From Humulus lupulus (lineage: Eukaryota; Streptophyta; Magnoliopsida; Rosales; Cannabaceae): DNA of 64,000 nt. The stretch covers positions 111,232,903 through 111,296,902 of the forward strand of contig NC_084802.1 in the NCBI RefSeq assembly GCF_963169125.1, in the 5' to 3' direction. The notes beneath the pieces were generated by a model that worked only from the letters and a program-made list of their open reading frames with translations, did not search any database and was not told where the DNA came from. The position numbers and the translations under genes were made by a program. Positions 12,501 through 23,957 of the stretch are shown in pieces; the first letter of the stretch is position 1; every line of letters begins with the position of its first letter.

Positions 12501-13627
12501 AGAGCTTCTCTCCATTTTCCAGTGTAGTCAGATCAGAGAATGCTGACTTGTTTGCACATATATGACGAGTAGCTCCGGTGTCGAGCCACCATTCCTTTGG
12601 ATTCGCATCCACCAGGTTGACTTCAGAGACCACGGCACATAAGTCTAATTCAACGACCTCTTGGGATATCGCATCCACCATATAGGTCTCATTGCCTTTC
12701 TTCTTGCGCAATTTGCACTCAGATGATTTATGTCCCATCTTGCCACAGTTAAAGCACTTCCCTTGGAACTTTGGCTTCTTTGCAATTCCACCTTTCGGTC
12801 CCAACTTGGGCCCTTGCTTGTGCTTAGGATTCTTCCCCTTTGAGCCTCTATCATGCTCCATCAAGTTTGCCTTGGCAGCATTAGGATTCAAGGTTCGCTT
12901 CTCATTACCTTGGTTATCCTCTTCAACGCGAAGTCTGAGAATGAGATCTTCAACACTCATTTCCTTTCGCTTGTGCTTCAAATAGTTCTTGAAGTCTTTC
13001 CATGCAGGGGGTAGCTTCTCAATAATTGCAGCTACTTGGAATGATTCACTGAACACCATTCCTTCAACATGGATCCCGTGGATGATCAATTGAAGCTCTT
13101 GCACTTGGCTTATCACATTCTTGGAGTCTACCATCTTGAAGTTAAAGAATTGACCAACCAAGAATTTCTTAGCGCCAGCATCTTCAGCCTTATATTTGTG
13201 GTCCAAAGAGTTCCACAATTCTTTGGCTGTTTTCTTCACACTGTACACACCATACAGAGTGTCAGATAAGCCATTCAGAAGATAATTCCTACACAGGAAT
13301 TCAGCGTGCTTCCAAGCGTCAATTGCTTGCTGAGTTTGCACATCTATCTCATCCTCTCCAATAAAGGGAGGATCCTCTTTTAAGAATCTCGCAAGATTCA
13401 ATGTTGTCAGATAGAAAAGCATTTTCTGCTGCCACGTTTTGAAGTTCATCCCAGTGAACTTATCCGGTTTCTCATTATGGTTCACAGGAACCGTTGAGAC
13501 CGCTGGTACCAATGGTACCGAAACTTGCACAGCCTGACCCTTAGATTAGTCCTTGGTGGTTGAAGCTGGAGTTCGGAGAGATCCTTCAATGCTTCCAGTA
13601 GTAATGACATCCATATTTTCAGCCATA
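9556..13627 (-). pseudogene. Copia Gag-Pol polyprotein of element K, four in-frame stops
   Basis: One frame runs from ATG 13627 (MAENMDVITTGS) to the stop at 9556, about 1357 codons, with stops near 13550 and at 11515, 11119 and 10297 and no frameshift. Order: Gag; zinc knuckle CFNCGKMGHKSSEC (about 12760); protease WWLDTGATRHIC (about 12580); pre-integrase HGRLGHV...CETC; integrase with D, D (SDRGGEY) and E (NGVAEQKN); reverse transcriptase with CLYVDDILIVG (about 10530); RNase H ([11 protein letters not shown]). All catalytic motifs are present. Three stops could derive from CAA/CAG/CGA by C-to-T, and the fourth (11515) fits CAA to TAA or a tyrosine codon. Confidence 0.92.
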
Positions 13628-14417
13628 TCTGATTGGTGTTAGACAAAATTTAGTTATTTTACGTTTCAAACAATAGTATATGATAATTTATAAATATGTA
13701 TTCACTGCCTAAAACAGTACCAAAACTTAAAAAAAAATTCGCATAAACTAATTGAATTAGAGAGATCCGAATGAGATAATAAAAGCATTTATACAATCAG
13801 ACATGGAAAAAAAATATTAAACATGAGGCATTAAGAGCATATCAAAATACAAAAATAACATATATAAAATTATATGGATTTTAAGGACGTGAAGACAATT
13901 AAAATAAAAAAGTTATATTGATCCTATGTAAATAATGTAAAAGGTAAGAATCAAATCAATATATATCATTATAAAATCAGAGAAATGATGACAGACCAAT
14001 TTTTTTTTTAAAAGAAACTAATTACATCGTATCATAAATTACACATATTTATAGCATAATATAAAATATATTCTAAAGGAAAAACAGATATGTAGAAAGA
14101 AAGTATATAAATACTATAAATCAAACATAAATTGATACAAAAGAATGTGACAAATAATATGTCAAATAATCAAACATAATATATATATTTATATATATAT
14201 AGAAGTCACAGAAAACGTAATCATGCATATAAACTTTATATATAAATATATATATGATATGAAGTGGTTGAAAACACTATAATGAAACCGAGATCAATAG
14301 TTCACAGTATATATACATATAAATGAAAAAAAAAAAATTACACCAAAATTTATTTATAACGAAAGAAATATGTCCTTCAACCTATTGATCTTCTCCAAAA
14401 TGACTCTGCTTTAAGAT
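13628..14417 (-). other. AT-rich leader of element K, candidate intron and self-complementary primer site
   Basis: This is the non-coding stretch between 5' LTR and gag, much more AT-rich than the polyprotein. On the minus strand the sequence before gag ATG ends CTAACACCAATCAG then ATATGG. The same 15 bases occur in the LTR (14585-14599) followed by GTAGAG. That gives a matched donor and acceptor for a leader intron of about 955 bp. No TGGTATCAGAGC is present. Instead CTTAAAGCAGA begins 2 nt after the LTR and is complementary to LTR bases 14560-14570. Confidence 0.55.
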
Positions 14418-15071
14418 TGTTAGAATTTAAATAAAGAGTATGGAGAAAATTAACAAACATAATAATATATTATTAATTGAAGAACAAAAAAAAATACAAA
14501 ATAATAAATTATAAAAATGGTAATTGAAAAGAAAGCCGAGGCACGTAAAACACGCTTTCCTTAAAGCAGATTTGCCCCCTCTACCTGATTGGTGTTAGAG
14601 GATACGTGAGCAACCACTTCCCAGGATACAACGAATAGCGAGTAGAGGAATACACCACTTTCACTACTCCAGCGAACTCGGATTAATACCTTCACTCTAT
14701 CACCTTAAGACTTACGAAAAACAAAGAAGAAGAAGACAAGAGAGCTTTTTAGTGAGTGACTCTATTTGTTGGTGTCTCTAGAATGAAAGGTGAAGCCTCC
14801 TTTTATAGGCTTCATATGGGGTGGAATACCAAGTGTGGACACAAGAGAATTAATGCCAAAAATCCCACAAAATTAGTGATATTGATCAATCACAATCTTT
14901 ACCATAATTTTTGATATCAATCAGAATATTCACTATTATTACGGTGATTACATCCTTGACCAAATCTGCATTTATTAGCAGCTATCAATGGACCACATTT
15001 AAGGCATCAATTTTTCATTCACACATTAGCCTAAATTGGCTATTTATTATATATAAAATATAATTTTTCCA
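14418..15071 (-). repeat. 5' LTR of element K (654 bp)
   Basis: Same ends as the 3' LTR and about 98 percent identical by eye. The minus-strand TATA box is the complement of TTTTATAGGC near 14800. The transcript would therefore include 14585-14599 (candidate splice donor) and 14560-14570 (complement of the post-LTR site). Confidence 0.92.
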
Positions 15072-15072
15072 A

Positions 15073-16992
15073 CATATTCAATACATATAAACATGTATAT
15101 ATATATTCATATTATCACTTAAATCATGTATGCACGCAGTCACACATTTATTCGGTTAATTCAACATATATATATATCCTATTATGTTCTCTAAGCACAA
15201 TAATCAATGCACTTAGCCTTACTAATTAGTTTGATTGAGAAGAAACTCTGCACATCTTTTTTTTTTCTTCCTTTCTGTTTTTGGGTCTAGTCAATAAGGT
15301 TGGTGCATGCTCCATGTTGTTTATTATGATTACCACTTACTCAGTGGGTTTCTGTACTTTAATGAGTCTGGTCACACTTCAAATAATGCATCAGAAACCA
15401 CTAAAAGAAATTGCATTTACCTAAGCTTATTCCGAGTGTAACATGTATCATGATTACAGTTTTTCATCCATATTATTTATTTATTTGCTTATTTTCAGCT
15501 TCTTGTTTTTATTTTATTTTTTTTACTAGAAGATTCTGCTTCTTGTTTGCTAGGACATATCTATTAGAATATGTCAGCTAAATATGATTTAAAATTAATT
15601 ATAGCAGAAAGATCTCTCATGGGAATTGGACGTGTTCGATCAGTCAAACTAGTTAGCTCGGATTTCAAAAGCTTTGGAATAGAAAATTGTAATAACTTGA
15701 GGGCGAAGATTAGCCCACTTCTATAGTGATCCATTAGTAACGAAAAAGTGTATATGATCAACCCAACTTTGACACAATTCCTCTTTAAGCAGATTAAGAC
15801 TAACCCAATTCCAGTTGGCAAAATAATTAGGGAAATCTAAAAAAATACACTAAAAGTTAAAAAAAATATAAAAAAATACGTTGCATTACAAAAATACAGA
15901 ATTTTTGAATAAAAACACGGAGTGGTAAAAGTATAAATACGGGGTGGCTTTTAAATCGTAAATAAAAGCAGTAAAATACAATTTTTTGTGATCAACGTTT
16001 ACAAACTTGTAAATATCTGTTACATGTTTGTAAATAATATTTACAAAAATTAATTTTAGAATTGTATTTTTTTGTACATAAAACTTACGAACAAATTCGT
16101 AACTAATTTTTTATTTTTGTAACAATAGTTTACAAATCTAGTTTCATAACTAGGAAAGATATTTTTGTAACTAACATTTACAAAAATAACTTATAGTTAA
16201 GAAATCCTAATCAAAATTTACATAAAAATATTATACTTTTCCATATGTTACAATATTGTACCAAAAAATTACAGGAACCATCAAATTTATATTATACAAC
16301 TTAAAAATATAAATTTAAGATATTCATTATTTATAAAACACTTTATTATATATATATATATATAAAATGCAGTTACAGAGTAGTGAATTACAATAATTTT
16401 ATAAACAAATTTTACATTTTTGTAACAACAGTTTGCAAAACTAATTTCACAATCAAGAAGTTTATTTTTGTAACTAACATTTACATAAATATTTATAAAT
16501 TTATTTAACATGATTGTTACAAAAATTTACACAACTAATTTTTTAATTTTAAAATATATTTTTGCAACAAAGCTTAAACTTTGACTGGATTAAGATTTTA
16601 GTTTAACATTGAGTGTTGAGATTTGACTAACTATGAGTTTCAAAATAATATAATATTTTTTATCACTATCTCTCCTACTATTATTAATATATGTTACAAA
16701 AATTTATGAATATATATAATAAAATTGAAAGATCGTTTATATCAATTTAATAAAAATATGACTGTAAACAAATTAATTATAAAAAGTAATATTAATGGAG
16801 AGAGAAAAAAAGTGAAAAAGCCCATATTTAATTAGAATTTTTGTGTATGATACTAAGACAATAAAATAAGAAAAGTAGAAGAGCAAATTTATAGTTAATA
16901 ATAGAGGAAATATATGTGGTGGTGTAAATACACCGTATTTTGGTAATTATTCTATATTACCGTATAAATCAAACCTTTTTTTTAATTACCGT
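15073..16992 (+). other. AT-rich non-coding stretch between elements K and B
   Basis: No gene can be supported. The first part is probably the continuation of LTR G. From about 15840 the sequence is dominated by TTTACAAA/GTAAC words. A block of about 100 bp occurs twice (about 16085-16197 and 16385-16490), both ending GTAACTAACATTTACA. The short open frames at 15564-15821 and 16287-16511 are low-complexity and have no recognisable domain. The right end is the insertion site of element B. Confidence 0.5.
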
Positions 16993-17738
16993 TGTTGACG
17001 CGGTTCTTCGCCAACAGGTAATTAAGAAAAGAAAGAGGAAGAGATTAGTGCTTATGTTGAACCAAAATAGATGAATGATCTTGGAAATGGAATGGTGACA
17101 CAAAATACGCTTTCAAAGATTAAAATCCTTCTACTCCACCAGTCAATATTATTGCTATATGCTTGGTATTCTTTTACAAGGTATTTTTTACATAATCGAA
17201 TCCAACCCCTTGTAACTCCCAGGGTCTCCATATTTATAGGAGAAGGCACCTGGGAGTTGGTAAGAAGGTCATCCCGTGGCTTTCTTACCTATCATGTCAA
17301 CTCTGTGACATTCATGATTAATTCCTAAACCTGACACATAAGTGTGGTCAAATCAATAGGTAAGGGGATAATGGGCCGCACGGCCCAACCCAGTCGTGGG
17401 TGTCTGAATACGCTCATTCACGCTGCGTGTCCGAGAAGTCAGGGGTATATCAGACACGTGATGTCTGATATATGCACGTTTACCTTGCATGGTTGACTTT
17501 ATAAAGGGTCACAGCCTCTAACTCTAGCTCGTACAATGAGCTGGATGCTTGCCTCGACCTGCGGCCTTCAGAGTCCAGACTCAGTCCTTAAGAAATCTTG
17601 GCGAACCCTTGGGTTACCTCGAGCTAAGGAGGTAGGATCCTATGATGGCAGCTCCGGTCTTGGGGATGTCCACGTGGTAGTCATGATTAGGCCGTATCTC
17701 AGCTCGTTAATCAGCCCGTGGGAAAACCAGGGCGTACA
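16993..17738 (-). repeat. 3' LTR of element B (746 bp)
   Basis: TGTTGACGCGG to GGGCGTACA. The polypurine tract lies just outside at 17739-17755 (complement of TCTGGCCCCCAAGCC). Minus-strand TATA box at 17231-17240. It contains the inverted repeat TGGGCCGCACGGCCCA at 17372-17387. Compared with the other LTR it lacks about 11 bp near 17110. Confidence 0.92.
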
Positions 17739-18001
17739 TCTGGCCCCCAAGCCTCTGCTCGTGGCACACGACGTTGTGTAGGGCCACAGTAGGGGCTTTT
17801 AGGCTTCCCCATGAACTCTTCATACTCCACATTCTACGCAGGCACTGAATACGTGGAACATCGTGGTTGGTGATGGTACGTCTTCCGAGAACCGCATTTA
17901 ATGGCCTAGCCTATGCCCAGCCGTCGTTTCGTCTTTCGAGTGGAGGGCCTTGGATCCCACATCAGAGCAATCCAACGGTCCTCCCCTTGTGGCCCTTCAT
18001 G

Positions 18002-18010
18002 TATATAAAA
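18002..18010 (+). promoter_or_regulatory. TATA box of the antisense gene in element B
   Basis: TATATAAAA stands about 230 bp upstream of a splice donor and 750 bp upstream of the antisense start codon, in plus-strand orientation opposite to the element. The equivalent place in element C has TATAAATA (37270-37277). In both copies it is followed by a pyrimidine-rich leader and an intron. Confidence 0.65.
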
Positions 18011-18758
18011 GGGGTGGCCACCTTACGCATGGGCCACCCGTTCATTTGAAATTTTTCATAAATTTTCCTCTTCTTCTTGCTCTCAAAAATCCCCCATGTT
18101 TCTCTTTTCGGTTACCATCTTCGGCGTTCCAGACACTCAGGTGCAAGGGCTCCTTCGAAGCTTTGGAATCACCCACTCCGACGAAGCCCCAACCCAGGCG
18201 AATCCTTCATCCTCTTCTCAACTAGAATATTCAGTAAGTCTTCTGACCGTGCATGTGTTGAAATTATTTTTCACTGTAGCTTAGGTAAATATTTACTGTA
18301 GCCGCATGCAAGGGTTTGCTGGCTTTTTGTGGGGATGAAAGGTGAAAGCCTTTTAGGTTAGGGTATCTTTATAGTAGAAAATCATTTAGGAGCATGGTTT
18401 ACAGGATGCATTTTCTGGGGAAAATTTCTGGGTAGGATTTTTGGGATGCTAGTTCAAAATATCCAGTATTTTGGGTGCAAAACCGGGTAGCTTAGGGGAC
18501 ACGCTTCACAGGCGGTTTTGCCTTTCTTGCCTATTGGAACTTTCCTTCCAAGGCAAAATTCTATCTTGACCCTCCTGACACACGAATTCTGAGTAATCGG
18601 GGATCTGTTGGGAGCACAGGCGCGTGTTCATAGAACCGCGTGGTCTCACTCTCCACGGGCTGGGCTTACCTCAGCTCGTGTCAAGGAAATACAGATTTTT
18701 CTCCATTTTTAGGTCGCCTTCTTCTAAAATTTCTTCTTTTTGTTCGCTAGGCGACCAG

Positions 18759-21506
18759 ATGGGACCCAAGAAGAATGCTCCCAAGAAGCCTGTAGGCAGC
18801 TCGTCCTCCCGCCAAGACAAAGGAAAGGAGGTGATGGCCGAATCCCCTATCCCCAACTTCGGGCCAGCAGTGGAAGAGGAGCTCGAGGTGGCTCCCGACG
18901 CTTCTTTGAGGCGGAGAGGATCGTCTAAAAGATTACTGACCAGGCGAGGGTGAACAGAATATTCCTCTCCCACAACATCGAGCTGGGGAGAGGATCCGTG
19001 ATTGCCCGACCTCCTGCAGAAGGCGAGCGGAGCTGCGCGCCTCTTGATGAGGCGTTCTCGGCCTGGAGTTACGAACATTTCAAGGCGAGGTCCTTCCTCC
19101 CGTTGGATCAGTACTTCACTGATTTCCTCAATTACGTGAGGTTGGCCCCATTCCAGCTCCCCGCCAACTCTTATCGTTTGTTGGCAGGGTTAAGATACTT
19201 GTTCCTGAAACAGGAGTGGGAAGTCCCCACTCCTGCGGACATTCTTTATTTCTTCTGCCTCAAGGCCAGCCCGGAGCAGTGGGGGCGAGGTGACGGGTTT
19301 TACTACTTAACCCAGTTCCCCAACACGGCTGTGGTCATCGAGCTGCCCAGCCACCCCAATGACTTTAAAGATCAATTCTTTATGTCGACGGGGTTCCGAA
19401 ACTGCGAGCTGCACTACTTCAACCGTCCTCGTAAGTGCCTTTCAATCTTAGCTCGTAAGTTAAGTACCATTTAGCTCCTCCTATATCCCTTTCTGACTTA
19501 GATTAATTCTGTAGCTATCTTCGCGAGGACAGAGAAGTCTGTGGTCCTCGGGAACCAGTACGAGACACTGGCGGGCTTGCCCCCCAGTGAAAAGGACTAT
19601 CGTCAGCTCATGACAGACGAGACGATGGTGGCCTGTAAGCTGATCTTCCCAGGTCAGACTCTGAACCTAAGGAGGCTCCGGGCGCTTCCCTCAGCTCATG
19701 ACACCAGGCCTATCATTGTGGAGGAGGTCGCAGGGGATGAAGATGAGGAGGACGAGGAGGACGAGGTGCCTCTCGTGAGGACGAAGAAGCGAGCGTTGGA
19801 GGTCGCCCAAAGAACAGACGAGGAGAGGATCCGGTCCGGAGCAGCCGCGGATCCTTCTGGCCAAGATAACCCATACATGTTTAGGAGCTTAGATAGGGCC
19901 ACTGCCGACCCCCGACTAGCTAGGTACAATACCAAACAGATCATCAAACGCCATCGAAATGACCCGGATTTAGATGAAACCCTGCTCCACTGCGTCGACC
20001 AGCTCTTGCTGGATTACGAAAGTAGCCGCCCTATGGGGACCATAGTTGTAGATAACACCCTAGCTTTTAGGTCGGTCCTATTCGAGGAGTATGGGACTAA
20101 CCTTCGGTCATGGCCCTCACTCTGGGAGGGTACCGTAGCTCCAGGACTTAGGCAATATGTAGAAGAGTCTAGTCCTGAGCCGGCCTCGGATCCAGAACCC
20201 GCGCCAGCTCGAGAAGTGATTGTCTTAGATTCCCTCGAAGAAGCTCTGGGGCCGATGGTCGTAACCATAGACTCTTCCTCTAGCTCGGGGGGTAGGATTC
20301 CCCTTTAGTACATATATATACTTGAATTTTGCATTTTTTCTTTTCTTTCCTTTGCTTTTGTTTTTGCATGAATGCTGACTTGTGCACTAACCATATCTTT
20401 GTTTTGACAGAAGAGATGTCTCAGTCCGGGGGTAAAAGTCTGCGGGCTGCGCTCATTGGGGGGAACTCCCCAGATGGGGCCTCTGGGCCCAAAATGAAGA
20501 AGCTCCGGATGGCGAAGAAAGCCGCCGGGACCCCATCCAAGTCTCCTGCCAAGGTGAAAGAGTAGCCCCCAGCCGCCCAGGTCGTGGGAACTGTTCCTCC
20601 TGCTGCAGGGGGGAGCAGCATGCCCCCACCCCCTCCGCGAGCTCCGGCCTTCGTCCGGGACACAGGGGCGGAGCTCGGGACTTCGACAATTTCAACCTCC
20701 GAGGTGCGCATCCCGGTTGACCCCCAGGACTTGGAGAAGATTCCAGAGGCCTTCCGGGGGACGGTATATGGGACGGCGAACTACGCCGTCAGCCACATAT
20801 ACAAATTCAACGAGAAGGAGCTTAGGGCCATCGAAACAAGGAGCCCGGTGGGCGTGCTGGAATCTTCATTGGGCATGGCCCTAACGGTAAGCTGCCCTTA
20901 CCATTTATGGTTTTTAATTATCATGCCTTGCCCTGCTTTTCCTTTCTCCCTTCTTTTTTTTTTTCTAAGGCAGTTGCCTCTCCGTTTTCACAGAGCGTCG
21001 TTGCCCTTCATTGGAGCTTAGTTAGGACCAAGGCCCAGCTTGAAGATATGCGGGGCGAGCATCAGGTGGTTAAGGACGCCCTGGCGGCCACGCAGGCCAA
21101 GCTGGAAGAAGCCCATCCCGAGCTTCAAGAGGTCGAGGCAACCAAGGCCGCCCTTGCCGCCGCGCGGGCGGAGCTAGACGCCGTGAAGGCTGGGGCCGAG
21201 GAGGCCACGGTCGCCCTCGCCGCTGCGCGGGCGGAGCTAGATATTACGAAGGCTGGGGCCAAAACCGCCCTGGAAGCCGAGCAGGCGGCCTCCGGCACTG
21301 CCCTGGAGGACATGCTCTATAACTGCTGGGCCTACAACCCGGACGGCGACTTCTCCTTCTTGGCAGCGGACGTCTGAGAGCCCTTGCTGGAAGGGTTTAA
21401 AGCTCGCCTCGAGAAAGAAGCACCTTCCGAGGCCGGGGAAGTCTCCGACGCAGCTGAGCAGGAGGGCGAGACGTCAACCTCCACGGGGCAGACTGGCGGA
21501 GCTTAA
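18759..21506 (+). pseudogene. Spliced antisense gene (aORF) of Tat-type element B
   Basis: Five exons are inferred: an untranslated exon to 18233, then coding exons 18751-19430, 19515-20291, 20411-20886 and 20994-21506, all with GT...AG borders that keep frame. The protein (about 810 aa) has a basic N-terminus; a conserved globular block (YEHFKARSFLPLDQYFTDFL, RYLFLKQEWEVPTP, DFKDQFFM); an acidic linker; a proline-rich part; an alanine/glutamate coiled coil; and a C-terminal NPDGDFSFL motif. It resembles plant 'putative gypsy-type transposon' proteins, recalled from memory and not searched. Lesions: a 1-nt loss and TAA near 18905-18928, TAG in exon 4, TGA at 21375. The function is unknown. 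Confidence 0.75.
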
Positions 21507-21660
21507 GGCCTTCCATTTTGCTCCCACTCTTTTATTCTTATTATATATTTTTTGTGTAACTTTTGCATGAGGTGTTTCCACCTCGAGACAATCCAATTAT
21601 CAATTTTATTTTTAATTGACTTATTTCCTTGTCTTTGCGCACTTTAGTTACTATTTTGAA

Positions 21661-22360
21661 AAAACTTAGTTCGCGTTAGTTTTTATCAATATCTCGTGCT
21701 CTTTAGGAAGAACAACAATCAATCGATTTAAATTAACTTCCAAGTTTTATGACCTGGTTATATCCAGGAACTTAATTTGAAAACTTAGTTCGTGTGAACT
21801 TTTATCAATATCTCGTGCTCTTTAAGAAAAGCAACAATCAATCGATTTAAGTCAACTTCTAAGCTTTATGACCTGGTTATATCCAGGAACTTAATTTGAA
21901 AACTTAGTTCGTGTTAACTTTTATCAATATCTCGTGCTCTTTAAGAAAAGCAACCATCAATCGATTTAAGTCAACTTCCAAGTTTTATGACCTGGTTATA
22001 TCCAGGAACTTAATTTGAAAACTTAGTTCGTATTAACTTTTATCAATATCTCATGCTCTTTAAGAAAAGCAACCATCAATCGATTTAAGTCAACTTCTAA
22101 GTTTTATGACCTGGTTATATCCAGGAACTTAATTTGAAAACTTAGTTCGTGTTAACTTTTACCAATATCTCGTGCTCTTTAAGAAAAGCAACAATCAATC
22201 GATTTAAGTCAACTTCTAAGTTTTATGACCTAGTTGTATCCAGGGTACAGCTTAGTTCCTGTTAATTTTCATCAATATCTCGTGCTCTCTAAGAAGAACA
22301 ACGATCAATCGATTTGAACTAACTTCTAAGCCTTTTAAGGCGACCTGGTTATATCCAGGC
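21661..22360. repeat. Tandem array, six copies of a 119-bp unit
   Basis: Units begin AAAACTTAGTTCG at 21661, 21780, 21899, 22018 and 22137, with a sixth, shorter and more diverged copy from about 22247. Each contains TATCAATATCTCGTGCTC, ATCAATCGATTTAA and GACCTGGTTATATCCAGG. The array lies between the integrase end and the antisense gene. Element C has a single diverged unit at about 48490-48590. Confidence 0.92.
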
Positions 22361-22502
22361 ACCATATGCCCCCCAAGTAACTGGGAAAGGGTCTTTCGTG
22401 GTTACTTAAGATTACACTCGTAAATATGTACAATCATAAACGAAAAAGTTAATTCTCATTGCGCAATACATAAAAAATGACCTTTTTGGCCTTACAAGGG
22501 AA

Positions 22503-23957
22503 TCATTGATAATATCTCTTCGAATGGATGGTGTTCCAAGTCCATGGGACTGCCCCTCCATCAAGCCGAGCTAATTTATAAGTTCCCTCTTTAATGACCT
22601 CGATGACTTGATATGGTCCTTCCCAGTTCGGTCCAAATACTCCTTCTTTGGGATCCTTCCCGGCCAAGAAAACTCTTCTGAGGACCAGGTCGCCAATGCT
22701 GAAGGCGCGCTTTTTGACTTTTGAGTTGAAATAACGAGTGATTTTTTGCTGATAATGTGCGAGCTGGAGCTGCGAATCTTCTCGTCTTTCATCAATCAAG
22801 TCTAAGGAAGTGCCAAGTAGCTCGTGGTTGCGATCCTGGTCATATGCCTGGACCCTATGCGAAAGTACCTTAATCTCCACGGGGAGGACTGACTCACTCC
22901 CAAAGGTCAAGGAAAAAGGAGTATGACCCGTAGGAGTCCGATGCGAGGTCTGGTATGCCCGGAGAACCTGGGGGAGCTGTTCTGGCCAGACCCCCTTCGC
23001 TTCATCTAGTCTCTTCTTGAGGCTCGCCTTCAGAGTCTTGTTGACGGCCTCGACCTGGCCATTTGCTTGAGGATAGGCCATGGAGGAGAAACTTTTCACA
23101 ATTCCGTACCTTTCGCAAAACTCGGTGAACAGGTCGCTGTCGAACTGAGTCCCATTGTCGGAAACGATTTTCTTGGGCAGCCCGAATCGGCAGATAATGC
23201 TCTTAACCACGAAGTCGAGGACTTTTTTGGAAGTTATCGTTGCCAAAGGTTCTGCCTCAGCCCACTTCGTAAAGTAGTCGACGACCACCACGGCGTAGCG
23301 GACCCCGCCTTTTCCAGTAGGGAGGGCGCCGACTAAGTCGATCCCCCAAACTGCAAATGGCCATGGGGAAGAGATCATCTTCAGCTCGACTGGGGGAGCT
23401 CGGGCAACTGAGGGGAACCGCTAGCACTTGTCGCATTTTTTGACATAAGAGATCGAATCCTTGGACAGAGTGGGCCAGTAATATCCTTGCCTCAAGACCT
23501 TTAGGGCCAAGCTTTGCCCCCCAGCGTGATCCCCACAAAAACCCTCATGCACTTCCTGTAGGATGGCCTTTGCTTCGCCTGGAAGAACACATCGCAGGAG
23601 AGGTAGGGAGTGTCCACGTTGGTACAGCACCCCGTCTACTATCGTATACCTGGGAGCTTGATACAACACTCGCCGCGCATCATTGCGCCCTTCAGGTAGC
23701 TTTCCCTCGGTGAGATACTCAAGGATAGGGGTCATCCAGGTCAGTCTAGCGTCGATCATCTCGACCTCCGTCCGGACTTCTATACTTGGTTTTTCCAAAA
23801 ATTCTATTGGCACTAACCCCAAGGTCTCCGTTTCCCCGGAGGTGGTGAGCTTGGCAAGAGCATCGGCGTTAGCGTTATGCTCCCGAGGTATCTGCTCGAT
23901 TGAGCCTTGCCCAATCGCGGACAGCTCAACTTTTACCTTTGCCAGGTAGGCAGCCAT
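22503..23957 (-). pseudogene. Integrase of element B (one in-frame stop)
   Basis: A continuous minus-strand frame holds the end of RNase H (PREHNANADALAKL), the zinc-binding domain (HEGFCGDHAGG...CDKC, about 23530-23425), the catalytic core (WGIDLVG, VSDNGTQF, and the E of NGQVEAVNK) and the C-terminal domain ending WEGPYQVIEV...RYYQ at 22503. A single TAG at 23421-23423, right after CDKC, is consistent with a CAG glutamine codon. The D, D and E residues are intact. Confidence 0.9.

Larger units (their letters stand above)
8301..15072 (-). mobile_element. Element K: nearly complete Ty1/copia retrotransposon
   Basis: Two LTRs (8302-8959 and 14418-15071) flank a single copia polyprotein frame on the minus strand. 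CATATT stands on both sides (8295-8300 and 15073-15078), consistent with a target-site duplication if the terminal T and A are counted with the element. The LTRs differ at about 13 positions plus a 4-bp indel by eye count (about 2 percent), so this is a fairly recent insertion. The host sequence is LTR G. Confidence 0.93.

Noticed and set aside
15564..15821. Minus-strand 85-codon frame
   Set aside because: No recognisable domain and surrounded by AT-rich repeat DNA.
19696..20268. Minus-strand serine-rich frames
   Set aside because: Shadows of the acidic linker of the antisense gene, whose exons and introns are consistent on the plus strand.
21661..22360. CRISPR-like array
   Set aside because: The units are contiguous 119-bp tandem repeats without unique spacers, inside a plant retrotransposon.
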